From the NCBI GenBank assembly GCA_012861695.1, contig JAAOOA010000122.1:112501-176500 (forward strand): a DNA stretch of 64,000 nt. The letters are read 5' to 3'. The first letter of the stretch is position 1. Each line of letters opens with the position of its first letter. The notes under the pieces were generated by a model, which saw nothing but the letters and a program-made list of their open reading frames with translations, had not been told where the DNA came from and did no database searches. The DNA comes from Trematomus loennbergii (lineage: Eukaryota; Chordata; Actinopteri; Perciformes; Nototheniidae). The translations under genes were made by a program, and so were the position numbers. Shown here in pieces: positions 37,497 through 48,683 of the stretch.

Positions 37497-37508
37497 CCCA
37501 TAAAATCA

Positions 37509-38038
37509 AACACCCAAGGCAGTCACCAAAACACACACCTTGTACAGCTCACAAGCAGCCAACATGGAGCGAACATGGAGAACACACATCACCCACAGAA
37601 CACACATCCACACCGCTCCGAGCCAGGTCCACACCCATAGCTTCAGAGACGGGAACACCCACATCCACGGCACTCCCACAGACGGACGCAGAACTTATTG
37701 GCAAATCACCACTCTGTCACATTGCAACTGGGTGCCGCTCTTTTGGTTTAACTATATAGACTGCTTGGAAGCTGCCACTGCCACATCATCAGTGTTTCCC
37801 TGGACCTTCAGTTTTTTGGCTGGACTTTAGGCAGGACTACATTTGGTTGAATATATTTGTTGTACGCCATAAAGCCCCTTGTTATTTTATTCAAAGCACC
37901 TCCAAAACTCTTCCCTATAGTCTCAGACTGGCCAGGGTGGTTTCCACAGATGGAGAGGAGGAAAGAGAAGAGGAAACGTGTCGAGAGTTAGTAAGTGTGT
38001 GCCTGCTTCACTGAAAGACAGTGCTGTTTCTCTGCCAT

Positions 38039-38040
<2 letters not shown>
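37509..38040. other. Noncoding stretch next to the LTR
   Basis: If the LTR is a 3' LTR, this lies on its internal side, but no retroelement coding sequence is recognised. A-rich and C-rich with CACA phrases. Confidence 0.4.
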
Positions 38041-38101
<61 letters not shown>

Positions 38102-38142
38102 CACACACACACACACACACACACAAACACCACACACACACA

Positions 38143-38198
<56 letters not shown>

Positions 38199-38210
38199 CA
38201 CACACACACA
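38041..38210. repeat. (CA)n microsatellite, about 170 bp
   Basis: Interrupted CA array, including AACA and CCACA variants. The protein frames through it are artefacts. Confidence 0.97.
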
Positions 38211-39181
38211 GCCTCTGAGGCTCGGTGTTTGTCATGTGGGCAAACCCCCACACTGTTACCTAGCAACAGTAGAAAACCAGGCTACAGAGACAGCATCCTT
38301 GTCATCAGACTCACACAGGATCAGGCCCTGTGGATCGTTGTTTAGGAAACAGAGTGTAAACACTGGCTGGGTTCAAATGTACCCAAATTGGGTAGTTGTT
38401 TACCCAGCTGCTGGTTAAATGTAGGACAAAAGTTAATTTTAAATTTAAATGGGTCAAAACATATTTATGTTGTCCTAACAGTATAGAAGCTATAAACAAT
38501 TTCAAAATCAACATAAAACTAGATATGTAATTCTAATCCAAAAATACATGTTATATGTCCACATGCATATCATTAATTCTTACAATAGAAAAATACATTT
38601 AAGAAAAAAAATATTAAGAAAGTTATTTTATTCATATAAAGAATTTTAAACAAAAATAAATATAGACATATATTTTTCATATACAGTCAATGGCACTACT
38701 GTATGTCAAAAAGCTAACGTTAGCTAACGTCTGTACATTTACAGTCACAAGCTAACAATAGCTAACAGACATTAGGTAATGGCGCAAACTAACAGCTAAC
38801 ATAGATGAGTGACAGTCACAAGGTACTGTTACTGTCGCTACTTTATGTAAGTGACAGTAACAAGCTAACATTGGTAACTGAAAATAAAACCTCTCTGTAG
38901 GCTTTACAGTGTGTACAGTCACATCGGATAAGAAGAACTCCCCAAAGAAAGCCCATAGTTAATGTGGGAAAAATGGAAAGAAACCTTTGGGAGAGCAACA
39001 GAGAAGGGATCCCTCTCCCAGGACGGACAGAATTAAATAGATGCTGTGTGTAAAATGAAGACCTACACAATTCCTAATGACATCTCGTCAAAGGTTTTAG
39101 TACTTAAGTTAGGTATTATTTACTAGTGGCATTATGATTTACTGCTGGATTTATCGGGTTTTAAAAATGTATATAATTTAA
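38211..39181. other. Noncoding stretch with GCTAAC cluster
   Basis: Around 38357-38470 the phrases CAAATGTACCCAAATTGGG and TTTACCCAGCTGCTGGTTAA resemble a fish MITE end. At 38710-38880, GCTAAC and its complement recur seven or more times around GTGACAGT units. No coding sequence. Confidence 0.5.
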
Positions 39182-39690
39182 CCTGTTAAGCCCTGAGCCT
39201 GTTTTTCAGGTCTCAGGCTCGAAAATGACATTCCCAGAACAAATGACCATATCTTCCCTTCTAAAAGGGTTACATTAATCATCTTTTTTCTCAAAGCAAG
39301 GTTACATCTGTGAGTTGGATGTAGAAGTGCCAGAATCAATATAGATGTTTTTATTTTAAAGTAAATTCAGATTGAAAAAACTGTAAATTATAGTGTCCGT
39401 CCAAAAAAAAGAATTACTTATAGTGAAAACCACCCTTGAATGATGGGATAGTAGACTAAAAGCTTTAGAAATCCAAACTATAACATATAATAAGTACCCT
39501 GTATCAAGATTAATGCAAAACAAGTGACATTTTACCTTTTTAGAGAGGTTTAGAAGAAGAAAAACCCACTTCTGGGATCATTTGGGTGGATTTTCCATAT
39601 TTCTGGCCCCCCTCGTTTGATTTTGATGATTGACATCTCTTTGTAACCGTTAGAGCCAATAGAATCGAGGGAAGGTCCTAAAATCCTCCT
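39182..39690 (-). mobile_element. TTAA-bounded repeat (TTAAGCCC family), reversed partial copy
   Basis: Starts CCTGTTAAGCCCTGAGCC after TTAA (39178-39181). In reverse it matches 8770-9412 of the copy described there, including TGGAAATCCACCC-type sequence and GATTCTATTGGCTCTAACGG. The other terminus is absent: the DIRS gag remnant begins just beyond. Confidence 0.75.
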
Positions 39691-39762
39691 GACTGTCATC
39701 CCTTTCACTTCAGCAAGCAAGAGAACAACTGAGTGAAGAGAGACGGAAAGAGGAAGTGACAA

Positions 39763-41262
39763 ATGGACTCACCATTATTGGAGCAGCAACCCTGCCCTCC
39801 ATGCCTGGGCGTAATTGCAGGCGCCAACCTCCGCCGTCGGTGTATCGAGTGCCTGGGGTCTGACCACGCGGCGGCCAACCTGGGCCCGCTTCCGGTCTGC
39901 AACGCCTGCCGCCTGATCCCTCGGCTCAGCCGCCGCCAGCGGCTGGAGCAATTCGAGGAGTGTCATGTCTCGCCGGCGGAGGGCCCAGAACTCGAGGTGG
40001 TGGATATGGAGGAGCACGATGAGGGAGTGCCCTTCGTGTTTGCCATGCCAGCGGACCGGATGGGCCCGCTCGTCGGGGAAAGGGACAACGACGACGACAT
40101 CTCGTTGTCTGATACTTCCGGCGGCCTGCGCGGCAGGACTTCCCGGCGGTGATGACTATGGCGGCGGAGCACGTAGGCTTACCTACCGCTGCCACCGAGG
40201 CCGGTGAGCCGCCTACGTCAGGGCTTCTACGGCCGGCCTTAGTTTCGCCCCCCCTGCCAGACATCTGGCGGTGTGTGGAGGCGACGTGGCGACAGCCACT
40301 TAGGACGAAGGCTCCAGTGGCAACATGGGCTGGAATCCTCAGGGTGCAGGGCCACTCGGACATGGAGTGTCCCGGTGTGTCCCCCCTGGATGAAAGCCTG
40401 GCGGCCCATCTGCTTCCGCAGGCAGCCGGGTGGGCTGAGTGGAGAAGGCCGCTGCCCCCGCTGCCGCGTGACCGTGAAATCCTCGAACATCTGGAGAAGA
40501 TGTTCAGGCTCGGAGCGCAGATGGCAGCGGCGGCCAGTAATCTTGGCGTGTTGGGAGTCTCGCTGATCACCCCTCAGCAGGACATCCCCGCCTCCCCGCC
40601 TACGGACGGGAGTGATTACTCGGACTGCTACCTCTGCCGGTCGTGTGATGTCCCTGGCCACCGTGGCGTGGCGTCACGTGTGGCTAGGTTTGACCGCACT
40701 AACCAAGAAGGACTGAGATGATCTCCTTGGGGCCCCCGTTTCCACGGAAGGGCTCTTTGGGTCGATTTCCTCGGTCACCCAGTGTTTCAGTCGCTTGGAG
40801 GAAGAGAGGGTGCAGCTCAGCCGCATGCTGCCGCTGGCTCGCCCTCAGGCCCCTCCTCAAGGGAGAGAGCGCCCGGTGGTGGTAAGGCGGAGAGAGAGAG
40901 AGACGCCGGTACAGTGGCTCCCGTTGCTCCCTCTGCCTCTGCGGTCTGTCCCGGAGAACCGGCCCAGTACCGGCACTCACGGGGACAGGCTGGCCGAACC
41001 CGACGGGCTCCCGCTCCGGCTCCCGCTCTGGCTCCCGCTCCGGCTCCCTCTCCGGGTCAGCGAAGGGGTGCTGGGTGGGGTGCTGGGTGCGGTGCACCGT
41101 CCTCCAGGAGCTGACTGGCGGCGGGAGGAAGCGTCCCGGCGGAGAGGGTCACCTTCTCCACCCAGGACGCGAGGGCAAATCCTGCCTCCTCCCTGTATGA
41201 CCCATCTGTGGCGACACGCTCTTTTTTACCAAATAAAAACGATTGCCTGTATCCCAGTTTGA
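39763..41262 (+). pseudogene. DIRS/Ngaro-type retrotransposon Gag, two frameshifts
   Basis: Three overlapping readings form one gag-like protein of about 500 codons. The first frame (39763-40152) has a zinc-knuckle-like CIECLGSDHAAANLG...CNAC, the CxxCLGxxHAxxxL...CxxC signature of fish DIRS-type ORF1. The second frame (40149-40721) has a PDIW...W motif, a GVSPLDESLAAHLLP stretch and an Ala-rich helix (AQMAAAASNLGVL). The reading returns to the first frame at 40717 with LLGAPVSTEGLFG, the family's LxAPxSxxGLFG motif, and then a Ser/Arg/Gly/Pro-rich tail (GSRSGSRSG in one frame). The GC content is far above the flanks. An AATAAA lies at 41233. No reverse transcriptase, methylase-like or tyrosine recombinase domain is present, so the element is truncated and dead. 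Family known from recall; no search was run. Confidence 0.8.
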
Positions 41263-41389
41263 GTGTCTTTTCTCGCCATACACCCACACTTCCACATTAT
41301 GTTTACTGTACAGATTCCCCACTCGCTGCCCCAGTTCAACTCCTGAACAACAACAAAAAGCCTGCGTTTTATCCAGTTTGTACACAACG

Positions 41390-41614
41390 ATGGAGAAACT
41401 TAACAAGCAGCAGTGGTCCACTGAAGAGACCAGCTACCTACTGGGAATCTGGTCTTCCGAAGAGGTACAGAGGAAGCTGGAGGGGAACACGCGGTCCAAA
41501 GCAATTCTCCAACAATTGCAGAAAACCAAAACGAGTAGCGCTTCAACACAATCGGCCATTGTTGTTGTTGCAGGTGTGAGCTGTGAGGGGTTTCCGCGCG
41601 GTTTGGCTTTATGA
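41390..41614 (+). pseudogene. Myb/SANT-like domain fragment (Harbinger ORF)
   Basis: The 74-codon frame starts MEKLNKQQWSTEETSYLLG and continues IWSSEEVQRKLEGNTRSKA. A tryptophan, an acidic patch, LLxIW, and a spaced QxxLE...RNK-like ending are the pattern of the Myb/SANT-like DNA-binding domain. PIF/Harbinger elements encode such a domain as a second protein that helps the transposase bind DNA. Here only the first two helices remain; the sequence then becomes low-homology. Being next to a Harbinger-type terminus supports the assignment. A host Myb/SANT gene fragment is the alternative. Confidence 0.65.
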
Positions 41615-41784
41615 AGCAGCCACGCAAACGGTTACGTCATGACGCAAACGATGACGCAATGACGCAGCACCAGTCGGACTCTGGGCGGTGTGAAAAAAGC
41701 CGGAGCTAAACCAAAGAACCGGTTCTGAACCTGAAAAGCTCTAGCACGGAGCTTGAACCGGAGTTGCGTTGGTGTGAATGAGGT
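41390..41784 (+). mobile_element. Harbinger-like element fragment with right terminus
   Basis: The right edge GCGTTGGTGTGAATGAGGTA and the preceding GAACCGGTTCTGAACC match the CCCCTTTCACACCAACG family at 16703-18617 and 46121-47232. The fragment starts in or before a Myb-like frame at 41390. The left terminus is missing, replaced by the DIRS remnant region. Confidence 0.65.
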
Positions 41785-43923
41785 ATTGGTCAAGACACCG
41801 CAGCCTCTTCAGAATTGCAATTTCCAGTTTTGCCTGTTGAAATATATGTACGGGTGATTCTTGTTCACCTTGATGGCCATTAGCTTGTCTGCTTCAATTT
41901 TGGCATTTTGCCACCAAACCAAAGCCGCCCTGTCAAACGAAGGATTCAATCTTGTAGCTTTTTCCGAGGAAGCCCCCTACGAAGATCTGGTGTTCTACGG
42001 AGCCCCCTTGGGGACATGGAGAAACAAATATTTTTAATTAGACAGAGCTGTGGCCGATTGGGTGTTGGGAAAAGTTTCTGTCCTTCATGTTTCTGACCTT
42101 CAGACCTCCATCCAATGGATACCAGTGATTATGGTCTGGTGCTCACAGACAGTCACTGTCGGTTTCACGCTGACCTTTTGACGCACAACCAATCAGATGT
42201 CAGTTATATGAAGCAGCACAAGCTAGAAGGGAGATAAACAAAAAACTAAAATTAACTAGCTGTTTTCACCGCTAGGCTCTGTGCCCAACCTCGCAGTGAA
42301 AAAAGAGCAAACTGCGTATCATGTGAATGCAGCTTTATCATGATAGACTATCTGGCCGGTTATGAGTGGAAATGGGCTCGTTATATAAAGTAGAGTACAC
42401 TGGAACTTAGAGAGAGGAGATTTCATGGCAATTTATCGCTTCATATCTTTGAGGTACAACACAAGTGCACAAAATACGGTCTGCACCTGCAGAGAAGGCT
42501 TGATCTGTGGCACATTATGATTGATTGATTTGTTTCACTGAGGTCGTGTGGCAATAGTACAATAATTGGATGGCTGGAGTCTGACAGTGCAGAGTCTGGA
42601 AGAGACTGTAAACAGGAGCTGAGGAAAGGACTGATAAAAAAAACAACTTAGACAGACAGCTGATGTTGTCTCCCTTATCCCCATGTCCAGGGTCTAGGTG
42701 CGTTCACACCGGACGCAGCATACTTTCTGTTTACTCCGCGTCACTCAAACTACATGCGCTGGTGCAGAGGCAGGTCTGCATTTAGGTACGAATAACAACA
42801 ACAAAATTAACTCTTTGCCGTGATATAATTGTAATACATGTATCAAAGCGATGCTGAAATGATTACATACTGATTAGTAGAAAACTATAAATTAATGCTT
42901 TGTCAAGTATGGCAAAACACTTTTAAAATGTTAGCTTTCTGAAAAGAGATGGATGGATCAGGTTAGGCTAAGCTACCATTGTAGCTGCTCCGTCCACACT
43001 AAAAATAAAGTAATTAGGAAATAAATTAACTTTATAATAGTTGTTTGCAATGCCTAGACAGTCTTTGATTTGCACAACACATTTTCTCCAGTTACTGAAC
43101 AGGTGTTTTCTTATTAAACAAAGTCAGTCCGTCAGGGACGTCAGGTGGAGATTGTCACCACTGGTTGACGCTGTCTCGCGAATATCTCACTCAAGTTGAA
43201 AAAATGTAACTCTTAAGGTCCACGATGGTTTTTGTTTGGTGTGGACTGCTTGTGACTTGAAGACTTCCCATTGGGACGTCCCTGCTGGTCTCTGCTGAGT
43301 CGGCAGGGTCAGTTCTCATCTTAAGTCAGGTTATATATAACGGTTGGCTCCAAGTGCTCCCTGGACATCCTGCCTCCCCCCCCCCCTCTCTATCCTCTCC
43401 CTCATCAGCCTGGTCTCATCGCATTTCCATGACAGTTTCTGCCTAATCATCAACATATGACGAGTAGGGCTAAGGTCACGAAGCCCTCATTTAAAGGATG
43501 GATAAATGGTTCATATTCATGTATTGATTTTATTTTAAAGTCAGTATTTGAGTAAAAAAAACGATTAGGTTCCATCCTTTTACAGAATATCTGCCTTGTC
43601 TTTTTAGCTAAACACTTATCCTACTGATAGAGCTGCATAGCATTTGGAACAATATCCACATATTGATCCAATCAAGATTTACAAATGCAGATCCAATACC
43701 CAGCCATACATGTAAATAAAAAGCAAAAATAGCTCTTCCTTTATAAAGACAGTATAGATTACTACTCTATGCATATCAAATAATGTTACTATTAGTTTTG
43801 AATGTGCAAACAGGCTCACTATCACAGGCAAAATGACCTACACCTACACTACAGTATATTCAAGGAGCTCAGTATGTGCTAATGGAATCATATGGAAGAC
43901 TGAAGCTTGTCTGAGGTCAACGA
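41785..43923. other. Noncoding stretch, nothing firm
   Basis: A MITE-like edge, GTGCGTTCACACCGGACGC at 42697, has no matching partner nearby. A C-run lies at 43377-43386. No gene is supported. Confidence 0.45.
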
Positions 43924-44140
<217 letters not shown>

Positions 44141-44142
<2 letters not shown>

Positions 44143-45217
44143 TACATGCCTACGAAAAAACAAGATTGAATTAAAAAGCATTTTTTTAAATATATAAACA
44201 TTGACACTTACGTATATTTTTTTTTCATAGGCATTTGTAATTATGTGTGAATGTATTTAGTATTGACTTCAAATGCATCCCATATCTCAGAGAGACAGAG
44301 ATGCTCATAGAGGCTCATACTTCTCGGCTGCTTTTCCATAAATGTTTCTTGTTGCCGGGGGATATAGCTCCAGATTAACGTTGTGACTGGGTTATATGGT
44401 AGCCATGGAAACCAAGGGGGAATGGCACACTTACCCACTGAAGAAGGCACACAGGGTTACTGTGTGTGTGTTTGAGAGACAGTAAGCCTCACTGAAGCTG
44501 AGATGTAGCTTGACTCATTAAGTAGCACTGACCTACAGTGATAGAAAGGCTTGGAAGCATTTCTTTTAAATGCTTCTTATTTTAGTATCCAACCCAAATA
44601 TTCAAATGATATCAAGTTGAATCAGAAAAAGGCACCATCATAAACATTTAATATATGTAAATAGTAGTACTATGAGTATGTGCATAACCATTTAAACAGG
44701 CGTTTCTATTGGCTGTGCCTTGGCACCATGAGACAGATCTATTCACTAACCGCCCGATCAGAAGGCAACTGTGCACTATATAATACCAGCATTCTTCACC
44801 TTCTCTTTGGTTGAGCAAAATGCTTGCAATGGGAAGCTGTCAATTTTGAAGCTGGTAAAAATATAACCTGTCTCCTAAATATGGTTTTAATAACATATGT
44901 GCATAATCAAATGGCTCGTCACTTTACTTCTCGAAGTTCATTCGGGCTTTCCAACTGAGTATGTTTGCATTTATTTTCTTGAGACTTGCAATGGAAGGGT
45001 TTATGACACCATTCTTGAGGTGGCTCTCATGCTGAAACAGCAGTCTAGCAGGATCTGTCGGACAATCTGCTGCTGTGTCCATTCTTGGTGAAAAATGTAT
45101 ACTGGTCATGGAAAAACACAACCTTTCAAATGACCTTCAAAAGTAATCCAAAATAGATGGTGTGAAGAGGGTCCTGTTAGGTAGTTGACAGTGTTCTTAG
45201 AGGAACTCCTTTCTTTA
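44141..45217. other. Noncoding stretch upstream of an LTR
   Basis: By position, the last few hundred bases could be the internal 3' end of an LTR retrotransposon. A 64-codon frame at 44897-45091 shows no recognisable retroviral-like motif. Confidence 0.4.
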
Positions 45218-45525
45218 TGGGGGGGAGTGTGAAGACCCCTCCACACCACTAGGGGTTCTGTTCTGGCTCTGTGTTCCCTGTTGCAGGTTTGTGTGCTGTG
45301 GGGTGAGCATTGACTGATGAGCTGCACCTGGGCCTGGGGTAGCCTACCTAAAACAGCCCATCAAGTTTCTTGAAGTCTCTCTCATTCCTCTCGCACACCC
45401 CCAGTGTGTGCCTCGTGGCCTGGCTGTCTATTTTTGTGCTCTTGTTAATAAATAATTGTTATATTTTCATACCCCTCATCTCGACTCCCAGCTTTTTTTT
45501 GCAGCCCAAGAGCCGGATTTTAACA
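45218..45525 (+). mobile_element. 3' LTR with polypurine tract
   Basis: A purine run (ATGGGGGGGAG, 45217-45227) directly precedes TGTGAAGACCCC, and the block ends GGATTTTAACA at 45525, giving a TG...CA unit of 298 bp. An AATAAA at 45450 and T-rich sequence follow in R/U5 order. These are the hallmarks of a 3' LTR, probably Ty3/Gypsy- or ERV-like. No 5' LTR, primer site or pol is seen, so it is a remnant. Confidence 0.55.
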
Positions 45526-45562
45526 CCATAACCTAGCTTACGTTATACTTGAAGGGCTAGAA

Positions 45563-48028
45563 CACGGGTCGACAACCCTAGGTGGCACGTGGTACCGTAA
45601 CCAGTGGTCATGACCCGGCCAGGCAACTGATGTGACACTGCTGGTACTGTGTGTGGCACACTAGGAATAAGTGTGCAAAATATTTAATTTTATTTTCGGA
45701 TCCTGAACGAGACCGCCGCCAGAGTGCGTCTCCCTGTTACCTGCAGAAGGAAGCCATGCACGCAACGCAGCACAGAAGGATAACTTCTAGGCCCCGCTCT
45801 CTTTAACTCCAGTTGACTTTCTGCTGCTTTCCTCCATGGTGAAACGATCAGGGGTGTAGTGCTGCCGGAGCGCATTGGATGCCGCTGCACCGGATGCCGC
45901 TCCGGCACAAATTGCAGTACCCATAAGGAGCTGTACACATGCTGCAGTTTTTCGTGGCTGTGTCTTTAGTTGAAAGCCCAGAGGCGATCTGCTCATCTGT
46001 CATCAAAAATAATATGCTACAGTACAGTACAACTACTTCTGGGTCTCTGTGTGTCATTCAAGCTCAGCTCTGTGTGTGTGGCACGAGCGCATTGTGTGTG
46101 AGTGAGCAAGAGAGGAGAGATACCCCTTTCACACCAAGGCTTTTCCCCTTCTAGCTCCGTGCTAGAGCTTTTCTGGTTCAGAACCGGTTCTTCGGTTTAG
46201 CGCCGGCTCTTTTCACACCGCTCAGAGCCCGACTGGTGCTGCCGCTGCTGCGTCATGACGTCACAGTTTACGTCACTGAGTTTCTCCCCAACGGAGCTCA
46301 CCTCACAACAACAACGGGCCGGGGACTGCGTCGGGTCGATGATCGTGTTGCTTTTAATCATACGAAGCCAGATTAAATTAAATAACACTTCTCCAACCTT
46401 ATACTTTTCTCCAGAGTGCCGTGGTTCATTGTTTATTAATGTGTTTCAGCGGCATTTACCGACCGCTGCAGTGCTGACTGCTCTTCAACGGGAGTTATTC
46501 TCCCGTTAGCTCCGGGTTAGCTCACACGGCTCTAAAGTATTCACTGTCTGACTGTCACACAAGCAGCTGATACATATCCCCAGTTCCCCTTAAGTGAATG
46601 TGTGTCAGTCTGAATTGACGCTGTTTGGCATCACAACGCTGTTATGAAAGTTTCTCTGGTATAACATGGGGATGTTAGCATAGCAACCGAAGCTAAACTG
46701 ACTACTTGCTAAGCCGTTTTACAGCACTTTTTACCGGCGTATTTTTTCATTATGATTCTACTTGTGATAGTCGGACATGACAACCTGTGCAGCCCATGTA
46801 TTGATTCCATCCGATAGCTGCTATAACAAACAAAACGTCTGCCTGCTCTCCACAATGATCAATAACAGCGAACGGATGGTCAAAGTAAGGTACAAATAAA
46901 CAGAATCACACGAAGCCTGGTTAGTGTTGCCTGACTTTATAAAGCGTGTTTTTTTTTTACAAGTGTGTGGTTGCGTTCTAGTCACTTTGCTCAGCATACT
47001 GCTGGTTACAACTTTTATTTGCCGTACTCGCCTTAACTGTTATCTCAGGTTAATCTCGCCCCCCTCCGACGTAAGCGGTTCTTGCTTCTACACGGACAAC
47101 TTTTTGGTGCTCGAAACGAACCGGATTCCGGAGCTTAGAGGCTGCTCCGCTGCGGTGTGAACAGGAAAACCCGGTGCTTTTCAAGCACCAGCACCGAACC
47201 GGCCCCGAAACACCGTTGGTGTGAATGGGGTAAGAGAGAGAGAGAGAGAGCACACCGGTACCTGGGATTGTTGTTGTTAGCATCTGGTTAGCTAGCTATG
47301 CTAACGGATATAAGGAGCTTTTTCTACAACCAGGTGGAGGACAGCCCTCTCCTGTCAGAGTGAGAGGCTCACATAACCTCAGCTCAGTGAGGTAAAGGCA
47401 CACCTTTATATGATCATTATAGTTATAAAAAAATAAGAGAATAAATGAAAAACAGGTATGAAATACTATATGACAGTAAAACAATAATACAGTTTAAAAG
47501 GGGAGTGATTTGAAAAATATCCATAAAGAAAAAGAAAATCTGCTTACAGTTCTGTTTCATATGGGTGTTGACAGATGTTTCCATAGATCTCTTAATTTTG
47601 CTCTCAAAGTGCACCAGATTGATGCTTTTAACTTCAATATTTAAAAAAAAGCCTGCCTGTTGTGTGATAAATCGGATGTGGATGTTTTCATATGGATGGG
47701 AGCATACTTGGTGCTCATGTTTTCTGTTTGTTACATTTAATTCACCCGTTTTGACATTTGCTGTTAACACATTGCAAGTTTATTGCTGAAGATTGGTGCT
47801 TAATCATCATTGGTGATTAGTGATTTCAACTCAGATGTGAATGTGTTCATAAGGATGGCTGCTTTCTTTTAAATGTTGCTATGCACTTTGATGTAATAAA
47901 ATTACAGATCCGTTGGAAATGTTGATGTGATGTCATAATTGCAATTAATGATAATCTTAGTGTGGATTTGGCACACTGATCACATTTTTTTAAATGGCAC
48001 TTCATATCGAAAAGGTTGCTGACCCCTG
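45563..48028. mobile_element. hAT (Charlie-like) element with perfect target duplication
   Basis: GGCTAGAA lies directly outside both ends (45555-45562 and 48029-48036). The termini are CACGGGTCGACAACCCTAGG and GGTTGCTGACCCCTG, imperfectly inverted. A Harbinger-like element is inserted at 46121-47232. Without it the hAT copy is about 1.35 kb. Its interior shares blocks with 2641-3578, including a frame with ASGLSTK and TAACVQLLMGT on the minus strand near 45960. That frame is too short to assign. Confidence 0.9.
46121..47232. mobile_element. CCCCTTTCACACCAACG-family element, nearly full copy
   Basis: Termini TACCCCTTTCACACCAAGGC and GTTGGTGTGAATGGGGTA are inverted. It lies within the hAT element at 45563-48028 and lacks the secondary insertion of the 16.7-kb copy, so it serves as the reference for that family. 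Flanking AG-rich repeats prevent reading the target duplication. Confidence 0.85.
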
Positions 48029-48036
48029 GGCTAGAA

Positions 48037-48483
48037 CTAGTGCAGCTAGAGGGCTATCAGCTGACGTGATAGTCAGCAGAACATGTCAGAGGTAGTAATT
48101 TACCATCATGGTTGTTATACCTCGAGTTGCCAAGTTATTTGAAAGCTTGTTAGCAAAATCTCTCTGTGCCTGCTATACTGTAGTAGTAGTAGTAGATTAG
48201 TAGATTTATGAGCATTTTTGGTTCAGACATTAAAAAAAAAAACCTTTTCAGGACTTTTCCAACCTGTTAGGAATGATAGCAACATATTGCCTTAGTAGCA
48301 GCCTTACTACAGTTGAACTCTGACCCTGTCTTTCTATTGTTAATGATCCTGGTTAACAGTGGTGTGACGGGCCCAGTATTTCTTACTTTCCACTGGGGAC
48401 TGGCGTATGCATTGGACACAGAGAGAACAGAGAAACCCTTTTTTAAACTTTTAGATCATATTTATTGAAAAAAAAAAAGTTGC
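48037..48483. other. Noncoding stretch, nothing recognised
   Basis: A TAG trinucleotide run (48180-48200) and an A-run (48469-48478) only. It may contain the 3' flank of the kinase-like fragment. Confidence 0.45.
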
Positions 48484-48683
48484 TTATGAGTGAGTAGCAG
48501 AAGCCAGATATCTTATCAAAGAAGAAATAGGCTTATCCGTGGAAAAGCTGTCGAAGTGGATCACCAACATCTCTTGGTACACCAGAGGAACCTTCAGCCC
48601 GATGTTCTGTAACTTGATGTCCCGATGAAAGAACCCCTGAGAGTCATGCTGATGGCTGCGTTAATATGCTGCCTCAGGATCAT
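48484..48683 (-). pseudogene. Pim-like Ser/Thr kinase fragment
   Basis: On the minus strand a CAG acceptor at 48684-48686 opens a sequence that reads MILRQHINAAI in one frame, shifts by a base, then HDSQGFFHRDIKLQNI. HRDIKLQN is the kinase catalytic loop, and the lead-in (I-RQ...AA...HD-GxFHRD) is like teleost pim-type kinases, an expanded family in fish. The following DFG position reads HFDS (LVIHFDSFS), so the metal-binding Asp-Phe-Gly is destroyed, and the frame ends 18 codons later. The N-lobe (glycine loop, VAIK lysine) and the C-lobe are absent. A frameshift plus the lost DFG make it a pseudogene or an isolated decayed exon. Another CAMK-type kinase is the alternative. Confidence 0.6.

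Noticed and set aside
39926..40661. Minus-strand frames of 214 and 140 codons
   Set aside because: Shadows of the GC-rich DIRS gag on the opposite strand.
44897..45121. Frames on both strands just upstream of the 45.2-kb LTR
   Set aside because: Position fits a retroelement 3' internal region, but I see no RT, RNase H, integrase or envelope motif.
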